A stretch of DNA of 64,000 nt. It comes from CAYRGC01 sp964423795. Its GTDB lineage: Bacteria; Patescibacteriota; Gracilibacteria; Peribacterales; Peribacteraceae. The DNA lies in the NCBI GenBank assembly GCA_964423795.1, contig CAYRGC010000001.1:1-64000 (forward strand), given 5' to 3'. The number at the start of each line of letters is the position of its first letter. The first letter of the stretch is position 1. The notes below the pieces were generated by a model, which made no database searches, was not told the DNA's origin, and worked only from the letters and a program-made list of their open reading frames with translations. The position numbers were made by a program, and so were the translations under genes. Positions 49,144 through 58,170 of the stretch are shown here, in pieces.

Positions 49144-49854
49144 CTACTCGGTGTCGTCCCTGTCGGAGAGGACAGTTAGGTTTTCGAGGGCGAGAGCTCC
49201 GGCATCGATGAGCCGCTTCGTGGCGAGGCGTATACGGCCGAGGAACGGAAGATAGAGGGCCGGCTTTCCCGATGCGGCTCGGATTCGAGGGGCCCGTTCC
49301 GTCGAGCCGGTCATCACGACAGGCAAGAGCGGCGGGTCGACGAACGGATTTTCAAGCCGCCGCAGGCGCGAAGCCGAGTTATCGCGATTCGTCTTCGTAT
49401 GGGAAACGGAGATTTGAAGAAGTGCCAAGCGCGTCTGTTGGACCACTACCACGGCATCGACCTCTGCGTAGGTATTCCCGCTTGGTCCACGCAGGACTCC
49501 CCCGCGCCACGGCGTCAACTCCATCGTCATGCCGTTATGCATGCGGCGGGCCGATTCCGCGGCAACGTCCCACGTTTCCGCATTCATAACCTCGAAGATC
49601 TCACTGCCGACCTCCGTCTGGACACGATCGAGAATCCTGCGAACGAGCGTTTCGGAAACGGCTCCCCGTATTCTTGATTCCCGGACGCCGTCGGTGCATA
49701 CGCCTTTCAAGCAGAGAATGACGTCGCGGATTTCCTTTTCGGACAATTCGTCCTCTTCGCGATGGACGTTCGCCTGCAGCAGACGAAGGAGGCCGGACAG
49801 CGAGAATTCTGCTGGTAGTGCATCTGCCTTTGACGTCTCCGGCGACAAGGACAC
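49144..49854 (-). CDS. Hypothetical protein, 236 aa, weak nuclease-fold resemblance
   Basis: Unknown. Residues about 125-165 have the spacing of a restriction-like core (TYAEVDAVVVVQQTRLALLQ, then ISVS), reminiscent of E/D-x(10-15)-E/Q-x-K sites, but the expected Lys is Ser here, so activity is doubtful. The N-terminal third is helical and charged. GTG start is set by TATTCT 6 nt upstream. It is oriented opposite to prfA and ends 9 nt from its stop. Confidence 0.55.
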   Translation of the reverse strand: MSLSPETSKADALPAEFSLSGLLRLLQANVHREEDELSEKEIRDVILCLKGVCTDGVRESRIRGAVSETLVRRILDRVQTEVGSEIFEVMNAETWDVAAESARRMHNGMTMELTPWRGGVLRGPSGNTYAEVDAVVVVQQTRLALLQISVSHTKTNRDNSASRLRRLENPFVDPPLLPVVMTGSTERAPRIRAASGKPALYLPFLGRIRLATKRLIDAGALALENLTVLSDRDDTE

Positions 49855-49884
49855 GATACGAGAATATGGCTCGGCACTCTCGAG

Positions 49885-50241
49885 TCAAGCAGTGGCGAGA
49901 GTATGTTTCGCGATGCCGCGCAGTCTCATGACTTTGTTCGCCTCCTCCCGGTGGTAACGAATGAGCGAAAGCACGTATTGGGCTTTCGTGCCGCCATCAA
50001 GACCGCCAAGCCGAAGCAGCGCCCAATCGCGAACGACGTTCGCCGAAATGAGGGCATCGTTTCCCATGGACTCCATGCAGAGCGTCGCATGCAGTACGGC
50101 GGAAAACCGTGCGATCCGCATGGCGATCGAAACCATCGTCTCGGACGGCACGTTCGCTCGGCCGGCCTCGAAGGCGACGAGGACCATGTCCTCGATGATG
50201 CGTCTGCTCCTTTCGCCATCAGGCGGGTGGATGCTTCTCAT
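49885..50241 (-). CDS. Hypothetical helical protein coupled to purD, 118 aa
   Basis: Unknown soluble helical protein (RRIIEDMVLVAFEAGRANVP, VVRDWALLRLGGLDGG). The ATG overlaps the purD stop as ATGA, the usual sign of translational coupling, so it belongs to the purF-purD transcript. A link to purine metabolism is only contextual. The frame is open further upstream, but that part is the shadow of purD. Confidence 0.65.
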   Translation of the reverse strand: MRSIHPPDGERSRRIIEDMVLVAFEAGRANVPSETMVSIAMRIARFSAVLHATLCMESMGNDALISANVVRDWALLRLGGLDGGTKAQYVLSLIRYHREEANKVMRLRGIAKHTLATA

Positions 50242-51566
50242 GCGCGCAAGGCTTTCATCGTGTCGATGCGCTTTTGGATGAGTTCCGCCGTACCCACGTC
50301 CCTGCGGAAGCGGACGGGGCCTTTCACCTGCTCGCAAAGGCGTTCGGCGACTTTCTCGGCCTCGGTGAGCGACTCCGCGATGCCGACGATGCCCGCGGTG
50401 CGCGATCCGCCGAGCGCGAGCGAGCCGTCGTCCTTCTCGGCGAGGTCGCCGAAATAAAGGCGCGCGTTTCCCGGGATATTCGCCGGAAACTCGACGGACT
50501 GGCCTTTTTCCGTCTTCGCGTCGGGGTAACTTTTCGGAACGATGTACTTGCAGACGGACGCCTTCTTAGCGAAGCGGATATCGAGAGCCGCGAGCGTCCC
50601 GTTGATGATCGCGCGGCAGACGTAGACGAAATCGGTCTCGAGGAGCGCGAGAAGGTTGAGCGCCTCCGGGTCGCCGAATCGCGCGTTGTATTCGATCACG
50701 CGCACGCCGTCCTTCACGGCGATGAAACCGCCGTAGAGGATGCCGCGGTAGTCCTCGCCGCATTCCTTTTTTAGAGCGGCGGCAACGAGTTTGTTGAGCT
50801 CGGACGCGCGCGCCAGGTCTTTTGCCGACAGGAACGGCAACGAATGATCGGCATCCGTGTACGTGCCCATGCCGCCGGTATTCGGCCCCGTGTCGCCCTC
50901 GAACGCGGGCTTGTGGTCCTGGACCGGGGGCATGTCGGCCACTTGCGTGCCCGACACGAAGGAAAGCAGGCTGAATTCGACGCCCACGAGCTTCTCTTCG
51001 ATCACGACCCTGCCGCATTCCTTCACGCACTCGATCGCGTACTCCACGCCGTCCCGCACGCTCGCGAGGTGCGCGCCGCTCACCTTCACCCCTTTGCCGC
51101 CCTTGAGCGCGTCGTACTTCACGACGTACTCGCCGCCCAAATCCCCCGCGATGTAGGCCTCGATCGCCGTGTAATCGGGCTCCGTGAACACGCGGAACTT
51201 CGGAGAGGCGTCGATGCCGTGCTTGGCCAGAAGCTGGCGCGCGAAGCCCTTGCTGCTCTCGATCCGCGCGAGCGCCTTCTTGGGAGCCACGCTCGGGATG
51301 CCCGCGGCCTCCAACGCGTCGGCGAGGCCGGCGGCGATGGGGTCGTCGGGGCCGATCACGGCGAACTCGACCTTCGCGTTCTTCGCGACCTCCACGACCG
51401 CGGCGAGATCCATGATGTCCATCACGTGCTGCTCTTCGGCCAGTTTCCGTATGCCGGGATTGCGGCTGGGGCAGCAATGGATGATGTCCGGCCGTTCACG
51501 GCTGCGCGAGAGCGCGTCCGCGATGGCATGGCCGCGCGCCGACGACGTGACGAGGAGGATTTTCAT
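50238..51566 (-). CDS. purD: Phosphoribosylamine-glycine ligase (GAR synthetase)
   Basis: Second step of de novo purine synthesis, joining glycine to phosphoribosylamine with ATP. ATP-grasp enzyme: N-terminal LLVTSSARGHAIADAL, FAVIGPDDPIAAGLADALE, KYDALKGGKGVKV, then DHKPAFEGDTGPNTGGMGTY and VIEYNARFGDPEALNLL near the metal site. 442 residues. The ATG is 2 nt after the purF stop, so purF and purD act as an operon for the first two steps. Confidence 0.96.
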   Translation of the reverse strand: MKILLVTSSARGHAIADALSRSRERPDIIHCCPSRNPGIRKLAEEQHVMDIMDLAAVVEVAKNAKVEFAVIGPDDPIAAGLADALEAAGIPSVAPKKALARIESSKGFARQLLAKHGIDASPKFRVFTEPDYTAIEAYIAGDLGGEYVVKYDALKGGKGVKVSGAHLASVRDGVEYAIECVKECGRVVIEEKLVGVEFSLLSFVSGTQVADMPPVQDHKPAFEGDTGPNTGGMGTYTDADHSLPFLSAKDLARASELNKLVAAALKKECGEDYRGILYGGFIAVKDGVRVIEYNARFGDPEALNLLALLETDFVYVCRAIINGTLAALDIRFAKKASVCKYIVPKSYPDAKTEKGQSVEFPANIPGNARLYFGDLAEKDDGSLALGGSRTAGIVGIAESLTEAEKVAERLCEQVKGPVRFRRDVGTAELIQKRIDTMKALRA

Positions 51567-51568
51567 CG

Positions 51569-53065
51569 TCAGACGAGAGGGATCGTCGAAGAGACGCCGG
51601 CGTCCTGTTCCTCGAATTGCGTGCGCGTGGTATTGCGACTGCATCCGAGCTCGATGAGCATCTTCTTGTTCACCTCGGGCGTCGGGTATTTGCCCGTGAA
51701 GCACCCCTCGCTGAACCGCTTGATCTTCGGGTTACCCACGCGGATGGCGGCGTGCATGTCCTCGATCGACGTGTAAAAGAGCCCGTCCGCGCCGATCATC
51801 TTGCAAATCTCGTCGACCGTATGGTTCGCGGCGATGAGCTCGCCCGTGGTTGGCAAATCGATGCCGTAGGGATCGGGGCTGATGATCGGGGGCGAGGCGG
51901 AGGCGAAGTACACCTTCTTTGCGCCGGCCTTGCGGGCCATTTCGACGATCTTTTTGCTCGTGTTGCCCCGGACGATGGAATCGTCCACGAGGAGCACGCT
52001 GTTGCCTTTGAACTCCAGATCGATCGGGTGCAGTTTGAAGTTGAGACTCCGCTTGCGGATGTCCTGGCCCGGCATGATGAAGGTGCGGCCGATGTAGCGG
52101 TTCTTCACGAAGCCCTCGCGGTACCGGACCTTGAGCTTGTCGGCGAGGCCGGCGGCGGCCGGGCGGCCGGTATCGGGGATCGGGATCACGGAATCGATGT
52201 GAATGCCGCTTTTGCGGACCTTTTCCGCGAGCGCTTCGCCCATGCGGACGCGCGCCTTGTAGACGTTCACGCCGTCGATCGTGGAATCGGGAGCGGCGAG
52301 GTACACCCACTCGAAGAGACAGGGAGACAGGAGTCCCTTCTTGCACACCTGTGAATGCAGCTTGTTGTGCCGGTCGATGAAGACCGCCTCGCCCGGCTGG
52401 ATGTCCCGGACGAACTCGTAATCGAGCGACTCGAACACGGTGTTTTCGGAAGCGATCATGTACTCCTCCTTCATGCCGTACTTCCGCTTGCCGAGCTGGA
52501 GCGGGCGGATGCCGTACGGATCGCGAAAGCCGACGATGCCGTGGCCTCCGATGAGCGCGACCGCGGAGTAAGCGCCCTTGCAGCGGCGATACACCGTCTT
52601 CACGGCGCGGAACACGTGTTCGGGAGTGAGTTTGCTCGGCTTCTGTTTGCGGAGCGCGAGGGAAAACACGTTGAGCAGCACCTCGGAATCCGAGGACGTG
52701 TTGAGGTGGCGGTAATCCTGTTCGCGGATCTCCTTGGCCAGCTGATCGGCGTTGGTCAGGTTGCCGTTGTGGGCCAAGGCCATGCCGAAGGGGGAGTTCA
52801 CGAAGAACGGCTGGGCCTCGAACTCGCTCGAGCAACCCGCGGTGGGGTAGCGGACGTGGCCGATGCCCATCGGGCCCTTCAGCCGGGCGAGCGAGCTTGC
52901 ATGGAACACGTCGCGCACCATGCCGTTGCTTTTCTTGAGGTGGAACTGGTTGTCGTAGGTCACGATGCCCGCCGCGTCTTGCCCTCGGTGCTGCAGAACG
53001 ATGAGGCCGTCATACAAATCCTGGATGACGTCGCGGAAGCCGGAGACGGCGAGGATGCCACACAT
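51569..53065 (-). CDS. purF: Amidophosphoribosyltransferase
   Basis: Committed step of purine synthesis, PRPP + glutamine to phosphoribosylamine. The N-terminal nucleophile Cys follows the initiator Met (MCGILAVSGF), with no propeptide. Glutaminase domain: LQHRGQDAAGI, GHVRYPTAG, AHNGNLTNA, SDSEVLLN. Phosphoribosyltransferase domain: VIPIPDTGRPAAAGLA and the PRPP loop SVLLVDDSIVRGNTSKKIV. 498 residues. The leader is long (about 105 nt) compared with the rest of the window. Confidence 0.97.
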   Translation of the reverse strand: MCGILAVSGFRDVIQDLYDGLIVLQHRGQDAAGIVTYDNQFHLKKSNGMVRDVFHASSLARLKGPMGIGHVRYPTAGCSSEFEAQPFFVNSPFGMALAHNGNLTNADQLAKEIREQDYRHLNTSSDSEVLLNVFSLALRKQKPSKLTPEHVFRAVKTVYRRCKGAYSAVALIGGHGIVGFRDPYGIRPLQLGKRKYGMKEEYMIASENTVFESLDYEFVRDIQPGEAVFIDRHNKLHSQVCKKGLLSPCLFEWVYLAAPDSTIDGVNVYKARVRMGEALAEKVRKSGIHIDSVIPIPDTGRPAAAGLADKLKVRYREGFVKNRYIGRTFIMPGQDIRKRSLNFKLHPIDLEFKGNSVLLVDDSIVRGNTSKKIVEMARKAGAKKVYFASASPPIISPDPYGIDLPTTGELIAANHTVDEICKMIGADGLFYTSIEDMHAAIRVGNPKIKRFSEGCFTGKYPTPEVNKKMLIELGCSRNTTRTQFEEQDAGVSSTIPLV

Positions 53066-53204
53066 GGGATGCGCTCAGGCGCGGGGGGAAGAAAGAAAAG
53101 GAACGAAAACGCCAAACACGGCCCAACCCGGGGACGGGAAGAGCGAAAGATGCGGGAAGGGCGTTCCCATAAATGCATTCTACCCGCGGCCGGACGCTCG
53201 GCAA
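53066..53204 (-). promoter_or_regulatory. purF promoter (TTGCCG-16-TAGAAT) and long leader
   Basis: Minus-strand TTGCCG (53199-53204) and TAGAAT (53177-53182) give a leader of about 105 nt. Early in the leader GGAACGCC can pair with either GGCGTT or CGTTCC further down, two mutually exclusive stems. No known riboswitch is recognised. Confidence 0.45.
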
Positions 53205-53217
53205 GCGCCGAGCGGAC

Positions 53218-53631
53218 TTATTTCGCGGAGGCGGTGCTGACCGAGGTATTGCGGCGGGTGCGCTGCTTTAAGCCGGACCCGTCGAAAGTGAACGAGTGGA
53301 GGAGGCCGCCTTTGGAGGTGAAGTATCCCTTGTGAACTTCCTGGGGCGTCGACGTGAGCCCCCCGTACTTCACGACGAAGTGCCCGTCGGAAGGAGGAAC
53401 GAACGTGAAACTCATTTGCTGGGAGGCCGCGAGATCGCCCTCCCAAAGCACCTGTCCCTGGTTCGTGGAAATGGTGAGATCCTTGATGCCCTTCTGGCTG
53501 ACGTTCGCCACCAGCACCTTGTCGGCGACCGGAGTGGTAACCGGCTTGCCGGATTGTTGCCCCGTCTTGGAACACGCAGAGAAGAGGAGCGTGGAAAGTA
53601 CGATCGCAGCGAAAATGGAGCGGTGCTTCAT
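53218..53631 (-). CDS. Small lipoprotein, 137 aa
   Basis: Lipoprotein signal peptide with lipobox (SIFAAIVLSTLLFSAC, Cys at about residue 19), then a short linker and a beta-rich domain (VADKVLVANVSQKGIKDLTI, SFTFVPPSDGHFVVKYGG). Function unknown. ATG 53631 is placed by TATACT 6 nt upstream and by the signal peptide, although the frame is open further upstream. Confidence 0.85.
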   Translation of the reverse strand: MKHRSIFAAIVLSTLLFSACSKTGQQSGKPVTTPVADKVLVANVSQKGIKDLTISTNQGQVLWEGDLAASQQMSFTFVPPSDGHFVVKYGGLTSTPQEVHKGYFTSKGGLLHSFTFDGSGLKQRTRRNTSVSTASAK

Positions 53632-53637
53632 GACGTG

Positions 53638-53643
53638 AGTATA
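53638..53643 (-). promoter_or_regulatory. -10 element TATACT before the lipoprotein gene
   Basis: Minus-strand TATACT ends 6 nt before ATG 53631. Confidence 0.65.
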
Positions 53644-53768
53644 TCCCTCCATTTCGTCTGTTCCAGCTACCGCACACCGGACATACCGGCTTCGCAAGAA
53701 GATCCGTCAGTCGCTTTCGCTCCCGCCTTGCCTTGCATGCGCATTCGGATTTCGAAGCGCCTCCATTT

Positions 53769-53989
53769 CTACTGGATGACTGCGTTGTCACAGGCAAGCT
53801 TCTCGATCGCGGCGAACGCCTGCAGGACGTACGGGCCTTTCCATAGTTGTCCGTCTCGTGCATTTTCCGCGCCTTCGCGTTCGACTTCGGCATTTTTCCA
53901 CGTGCCATGCTGTAGATCTCCGCGACGCAGATCTTGGCGTCGGGCCCCTTGGAAGAAATAAGGTCGGTTAAGAGCATGCCGCAATCCAT
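53769..53989 (-). pseudogene. Possible small frameshifted gene between folD and the lipoprotein
   Basis: Two frames join plausibly: ATG 53989 opens MDCGMLLTDLISSKGPDAKI and runs to KMHETDNYGK, while another frame carries the end, LWKGPYVLQAFAAIEKLACD to TAG 53769. Switching near 53845-53855 gives about 72 residues with sensible composition, whereas each frame alone turns Arg/Ser-rich. No homologue is recognised. The rest of the 394-bp interval 53632-54025 shows nothing else. Confidence 0.35.
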
Positions 53990-54025
53990 GTGCAGATGTC
54001 GAAACGGCCGATGCTTGTCGAGCGC

Positions 54026-54874
54026 TTACGCGCCCTTCTGAAGTTCCTTCGCCCGGACGCAGTTTCGGATCAGGCTCGCGACCGTCAACGGCCCGACTCC
54101 GCCCGGAACAGGCGTGATCGAGGAGGCCACCTCACGAACCGCTTCATAGTCAACGTCGCCGCGGAGCTTGCCGTCGACGCGGTTCATGCCGACGTCGATG
54201 ACGACCGCACCCGGCTTCACCATGTCCTTCGTGACGAGGTTCGCCTTGCCGACTGCGACGACGAGGAGATCCGCCTGCAGCGTCATCTCCGCGAGGTTCT
54301 TGGTCTTGCTGTGGCAGACGCTCACCGTTGCCGCGCGATTGAGGAGCATCACGGCGAGAGGCTTTCCCACGATGTTGCTCTTGCCGACGATCACCGCGTG
54401 CTTGCCCTCGACGACGATCCCGTAATGGTCGAGCATCGCGATGACGCCCGACGGTGTGGCGGGCGGAAGCAGTTCGCGATCAGCGGACAGGAACACCTCG
54501 CCGAGATTCTTCGCGCCGAACCCGTCGACGTCCTTGAGGGGATTGATCGCCTCGATGACGTCGTTCACGCAATCCTGCAGATGCCCGGGGAGGGGCAACT
54601 GGACGATGAAGCCGGTGACGTCCGCGTCGTCGTTGAGCTCGTGGATGAGATCGAAGAGCTCCTTGCGCGTGGTCCTCTCGGAAAGGTGGAGGTGCGCATG
54701 GCGCATGCCCACTGCTTCGCAGCTGGCCATCTTCTGGCGGATATAGCTCGCGCTGGCCGGGTCGTCGCCCACTTGCACCACGACGAGTTTGGGATCGAGC
54801 TTTTTCACCTTCGCACGAAGCGTCTCGAGCAAAGCCGCGGAGACGTCCTTGCCGCTGAGGATCTGGGCGGTCAT
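54026..54874 (-). CDS. folD: Methylenetetrahydrofolate dehydrogenase/cyclohydrolase
   Basis: Bifunctional enzyme converting 5,10-methylene-THF to 10-formyl-THF, supplying one-carbon units for purines and initiator tRNA. Catalytic Tyr and Lys in SYIRQKMASCEAVGM, substrate loop VQLPLPGHL, KDVDGFGAKNLG, NADP-binding VIVGKSNIVGKPLA and the C-terminal PVPGGVGPLTVASLI. 282 residues. TATCCT ends 6 nt before the ATG. Confidence 0.97.
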   Translation of the reverse strand: MTAQILSGKDVSAALLETLRAKVKKLDPKLVVVQVGDDPASASYIRQKMASCEAVGMRHAHLHLSERTTRKELFDLIHELNDDADVTGFIVQLPLPGHLQDCVNDVIEAINPLKDVDGFGAKNLGEVFLSADRELLPPATPSGVIAMLDHYGIVVEGKHAVIVGKSNIVGKPLAVMLLNRAATVSVCHSKTKNLAEMTLQADLLVVAVGKANLVTKDMVKPGAVVIDVGMNRVDGKLRGDVDYEAVREVASSITPVPGGVGPLTVASLIRNCVRAKELQKGA

Positions 54875-54880
54875 GCCCCG

Positions 54881-54886
54881 AGGATA
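54881..54886 (-). promoter_or_regulatory. -10 element TATCCT before folD
   Basis: Minus-strand TATCCT ends 6 nt before ATG 54874. Confidence 0.6.
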
Positions 54887-54905
54887 CGCGAAAGTCGGCG
54901 GAAAA

Positions 54906-55403
54906 TCACGATGGCTGCCGCTCGTCCCGCTTCATTTTAAGATGCAGCAGGTACTCCAGGCTGCTGTGGACGTCCTCATACAGCGTCATGACGGCCGTCG
55001 GCATCCGACTCCAGCTCCCGGGTTCGACCGCCGAGCGCATGCGATCCATGGCTCGTTGCGTCACCGCGATCGCTTCGTCGAGATGGTCGCGGATTGCGAG
55101 GAGCTGGGCGAGGCTCTGATGAAGCTCCACGTCGATCGCCATGTACGGACTTTGGGCGAGCAGCGAACGCGCGGCATCGTCGAGGTGTTCTCGTCGGATC
55201 TGTTCGCGCACGATCTCGATGCGGATCTGCGGATCCAGCTTCTTCGGACCGAGGGCGTCGGCATCGAACTCGATTTGGACCAGATCACCCTGCGACAATC
55301 CCTTCAGGGCTCCCTTGCGGACGGCGTCGGTCTTCCTGACCAGCCAGACCTTCTTCGCCTGCTCCTCTTCCCTGTACCAATCGACGGATGAAGGCTGTTC
55401 CAT
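54906..55403 (-). CDS. Hypothetical protein, 165 aa
   Basis: Unknown soluble protein. The first 60 residues look beta-rich (AKKVWLVRKTDAVRKGALKG, GDLVQIEFDADALG) and the rest helical (IRIEIVREQIRREHLDDAAR, LYEDVHSSLEYLLHLKM). No catalytic motif. GATGAT lies 6 nt before the ATG, a weaker -10 than most here. Upstream is the terminator of the SLH/beta-propeller gene. Confidence 0.6.
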   Translation of the reverse strand: MEQPSSVDWYREEEQAKKVWLVRKTDAVRKGALKGLSQGDLVQIEFDADALGPKKLDPQIRIEIVREQIRREHLDDAARSLLAQSPYMAIDVELHQSLAQLLAIRDHLDEAIAVTQRAMDRMRSAVEPGSWSRMPTAVMTLYEDVHSSLEYLLHLKMKRDERQPS

Positions 55404-55425
55404 GGAGCCATCATCCCATCTTCAC

Positions 55426-55455
55426 GAAAAAAGGCAGGGATTTTCCCTGCCTTTT
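55426..55455 (-). terminator. Rho-independent terminator, bidirectional
   Basis: Stem AAAAGGCAGGGA/TCCCTGCCTTTT with a 3-4 nt loop; T-runs on both strands, the longer on the minus strand. It ends the SLH/beta-propeller gene. Confidence 0.9.
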
Positions 55456-55473
55456 GCGATTGTCCGCTTCGGC

Positions 55474-58128
55474 TCAATACAGGATGGGCGGCTGCGGATT
55501 CGTCGTGACGTCGTAGGTGACCGCGCCTTCCTTCTTCATGGAGGAGAGGGACGTGGAGCGGATCTCGCTGTCGCCGACCGTGACGAGCGACTCGCCGACG
55601 CGCAGGATGCGCTGGAGATCGCGCGGTCCGCCGTACCAGTAGCTGCCGGACTTCAGGAAGTCCTGGTCATCGGCGTAGTGCGTGATCGTGCCCTTGAGCT
55701 TGAAGCCGTTTTGGACCGAAAGGTCGTACACGTACGCGCCCTGGAAGACGGGGTTGCCGTCGGCGCTCTTCTCGGACCCGGGAGGCCGCTTCGTCACGAG
55801 GATCGGGAGCGCGAGGAGGTTCCGCGACGGCTCGTAGAGGAGGGCCTTGTGATCGGTCTCGACCGGCGTCAGGGAGCCGCGGTCGCCGACGATTTCCTTC
55901 CACATTTCCTTGGGAGACGCGACGTTCGTCACGTCGAACACCGCGAGCTTCACGCCCTGGATCGCCGTGTAGTACACCGCGTCGTCGCTGTGGACCTTGT
56001 CCGCGTCGATCGACTCGTCAACGTCCCTGCCGATGCCGAGCACGTGCGTCTCGTCGATCGGGTGGAGGTAATTGCTGTATCCGGGGATCTTGAGCTGCCC
56101 GAGGATCCTCGGGTTCTTCATGTCCGATGTGTCGACCACGAAGAACGGGTCGACCTGTTTGAAGGTGACGAGGTAGGCGCGGTCGCCGAGGAAACGCGCG
56201 GAGTAGATCGTCTCTCCCGGGGCGATGCCCTCGATCGACCCGAGACGCGAAAAGTCGCGGGTGAGGGCGTAGAGCGCGTTTGTCGACTTCGAACCCTCTC
56301 GCGACCAATCCGGGTTCGTCGTGGTCGCGATGCGGAAGCCCTTGGCGTTCTCGTCCATGGAGAACTGGTTGAGGATGTAGCCGGGAACGGAACCCTGCGC
56401 CTTGAACTCGATGCCGGAGGAAGTCACAGCGAAGCGGTAGAGGCGCGTGGTCTCGACGGGCGCGGAAGCGCCGCCGGACGCTGCATCATCGATCGCCATC
56501 GCCGGACGCATCCAGGAATAGGAGTAATCGACCGACGCGACGTACAGGTTCTCGAGGGACATGTACACGTTCTGCGCGTTGCCGAGGGTCACCGAAGTCT
56601 TCACTTCGGCCTTCGGATCCGCAAGCGGCACGACGGCAACGATCAGGTACTGCGGGGTGGGGACGCGCGGCATCACGGCGATGTTGGCGCAGCGCGCGAC
56701 GGCCGTGTCGGAACCGCCCTTCGCGGAGTCGGTCATCTGCGGGACGAGTTCCTTCTCGGTCGCCGATTCGAGGATCCGGACGTCGCCGGACCAGGCGGCC
56801 ATCGGGGAGTTAAGCACGAGGTAGAACTTGTCGCCGATCTTGCGAGAAGTCACCGACGAGCCGTCGAAGCTCACGGCGCGCGTGAGCGACGGCTTCTCGG
56901 GGGTGCTCACGTCGTAGATCTTCACGGCGACTCGGCCGTACCCGTAGTAGGGGTAGATCATCGGGCGCATCCCCGCGGCGCGCTTGTCCATCATGGGCAT
57001 CGGACCCGATCGGTACTCGTTGCCGAGCACGACGAGCTTGCCGTTCTCGACGTAGAGGTCCGTCGGCTGGAAACCTCCCGTGAGCCCCCAGGACTCGTCG
57101 AAGCCCGACTGGGTCTTTTCGAGCTTCGGCGCCACCTCGATCTCCGCGAGCTTGCGGAGCGCGGTGCCGGGATTCACCTTCACGATGCGCACGACGCCTT
57201 GGCTCAAAACGTATACGTTGTTGCCGTCCGTCTTCACGATGTCCCCCTCGTCCACGCCCTGCACCTGCACGTTCGTGTCGGAGTGGTCGGCGGCGGGACC
57301 TGCTTGCACCGTCGCATCATCGGCTGCGCGCGCTTCGGGCATGGCTGTCGGCGCGGCGATGCCGTTCGCGCTCTTCTCGTAATAGAAATCCCTGCCCGAC
57401 TGCGCGGATCCGGCGAATGCCGCGAGGTCCGTGCAGGACGTCGCCTTCTGGATCGCGTCGGAAGCGGTGTTGATCCTGAGGGCGGGGTTCTTCACGTTGA
57501 GGTAGCCCTTCGTCGGGCGGTCGGTGCGGCCCTCGCTCAACCTCCACATCATTTCCGCCATTTCCCCCCGGGTGAGCTTCGCGTCGAGGGCGCGGATGCT
57601 CGTCGGGATGGCCTTGGACCCCTCGATCGCGAGGACGTAGCCCTCGTACCACTCGTTGCCGTTCTGCGCGATCTGCTGCTTGTAGGCGAGCGAGAGGATC
57701 TTGGAGGCCTCCGTGAAGGCGATGTCCTGGTCGGGCTTGAAGGAACCGTCGGGATAGCCGCCCACGATTTCCTCCTGCTTCGCCGCGCAGACGTAGACGG
57801 CGAACCAATCGTCATTGTGAACGTCCGGGAAGCAGTTCGTCGGAGTCAGTCCGTTCTTCATGCCGCGCGCCTCGAGGATGATCTTGAGGAACTCTGCCCG
57901 GTTGACGCGCGCGTCGGGGCGGAACGTGCCGTCGGGATAGCCCTTCAGCACCCCTTTGCCTTGCAGCGAGTCGATCGCTTCGGCGTAGGGGGAACCGGAG
58001 ACGTCGCGGAATGCGGACTGCGCCGAGACGATGCCCGGCGGCGGAAGGAGCGTCGCGGCGAACGCGAATGCGCCGGCGACCGCGCCCATGCGGAGACGGA
58101 TGGACATAGAGGGGGAGGGGAACGACAT
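55474..58128 (-). CDS. Secreted SLH-domain and beta-propeller protein, 884 aa
   Basis: Large surface protein. Signal peptide near residues 8-36 (MGAVAGAFAFAATLLPPPG). Three SLH repeats at about 38-220: YAEAIDSLQGKGVLKGYPDG, WFAVYVCAAKQEEIVGGYPD, and LDAKLTRGEMAEMMWRLSEG. From about 290 to the end a secreted beta-propeller domain of the type annotated as PF09826: VQVQGVDEGDIVKTDGNNVY is its hallmark start, with later blades such as YLHPIDETHVLGIGRD and PSRNLLALPILVTKR. SLH should tie it to the wall; the propeller probably binds or scaffolds. ATG 58107 is an alternative start giving a shorter signal peptide. Confidence 0.9.
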   Translation of the reverse strand: MSFPSPSMSIRLRMGAVAGAFAFAATLLPPPGIVSAQSAFRDVSGSPYAEAIDSLQGKGVLKGYPDGTFRPDARVNRAEFLKIILEARGMKNGLTPTNCFPDVHNDDWFAVYVCAAKQEEIVGGYPDGSFKPDQDIAFTEASKILSLAYKQQIAQNGNEWYEGYVLAIEGSKAIPTSIRALDAKLTRGEMAEMMWRLSEGRTDRPTKGYLNVKNPALRINTASDAIQKATSCTDLAAFAGSAQSGRDFYYEKSANGIAAPTAMPEARAADDATVQAGPAADHSDTNVQVQGVDEGDIVKTDGNNVYVLSQGVVRIVKVNPGTALRKLAEIEVAPKLEKTQSGFDESWGLTGGFQPTDLYVENGKLVVLGNEYRSGPMPMMDKRAAGMRPMIYPYYGYGRVAVKIYDVSTPEKPSLTRAVSFDGSSVTSRKIGDKFYLVLNSPMAAWSGDVRILESATEKELVPQMTDSAKGGSDTAVARCANIAVMPRVPTPQYLIVAVVPLADPKAEVKTSVTLGNAQNVYMSLENLYVASVDYSYSWMRPAMAIDDAASGGASAPVETTRLYRFAVTSSGIEFKAQGSVPGYILNQFSMDENAKGFRIATTTNPDWSREGSKSTNALYALTRDFSRLGSIEGIAPGETIYSARFLGDRAYLVTFKQVDPFFVVDTSDMKNPRILGQLKIPGYSNYLHPIDETHVLGIGRDVDESIDADKVHSDDAVYYTAIQGVKLAVFDVTNVASPKEMWKEIVGDRGSLTPVETDHKALLYEPSRNLLALPILVTKRPPGSEKSADGNPVFQGAYVYDLSVQNGFKLKGTITHYADDQDFLKSGSYWYGGPRDLQRILRVGESLVTVGDSEIRSTSLSSMKKEGAVTYDVTTNPQPPILY

Positions 58129-58170
58129 ACTCCCCCTACTACGCAGGAAGTCGGGACGGGTTACAACCGC

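Noticed and set aside
49144..49854. Card1/restriction-type nuclease
   Set aside because: Only a loose strand pattern is seen and the catalytic Lys is missing; kept as a hypothetical protein.
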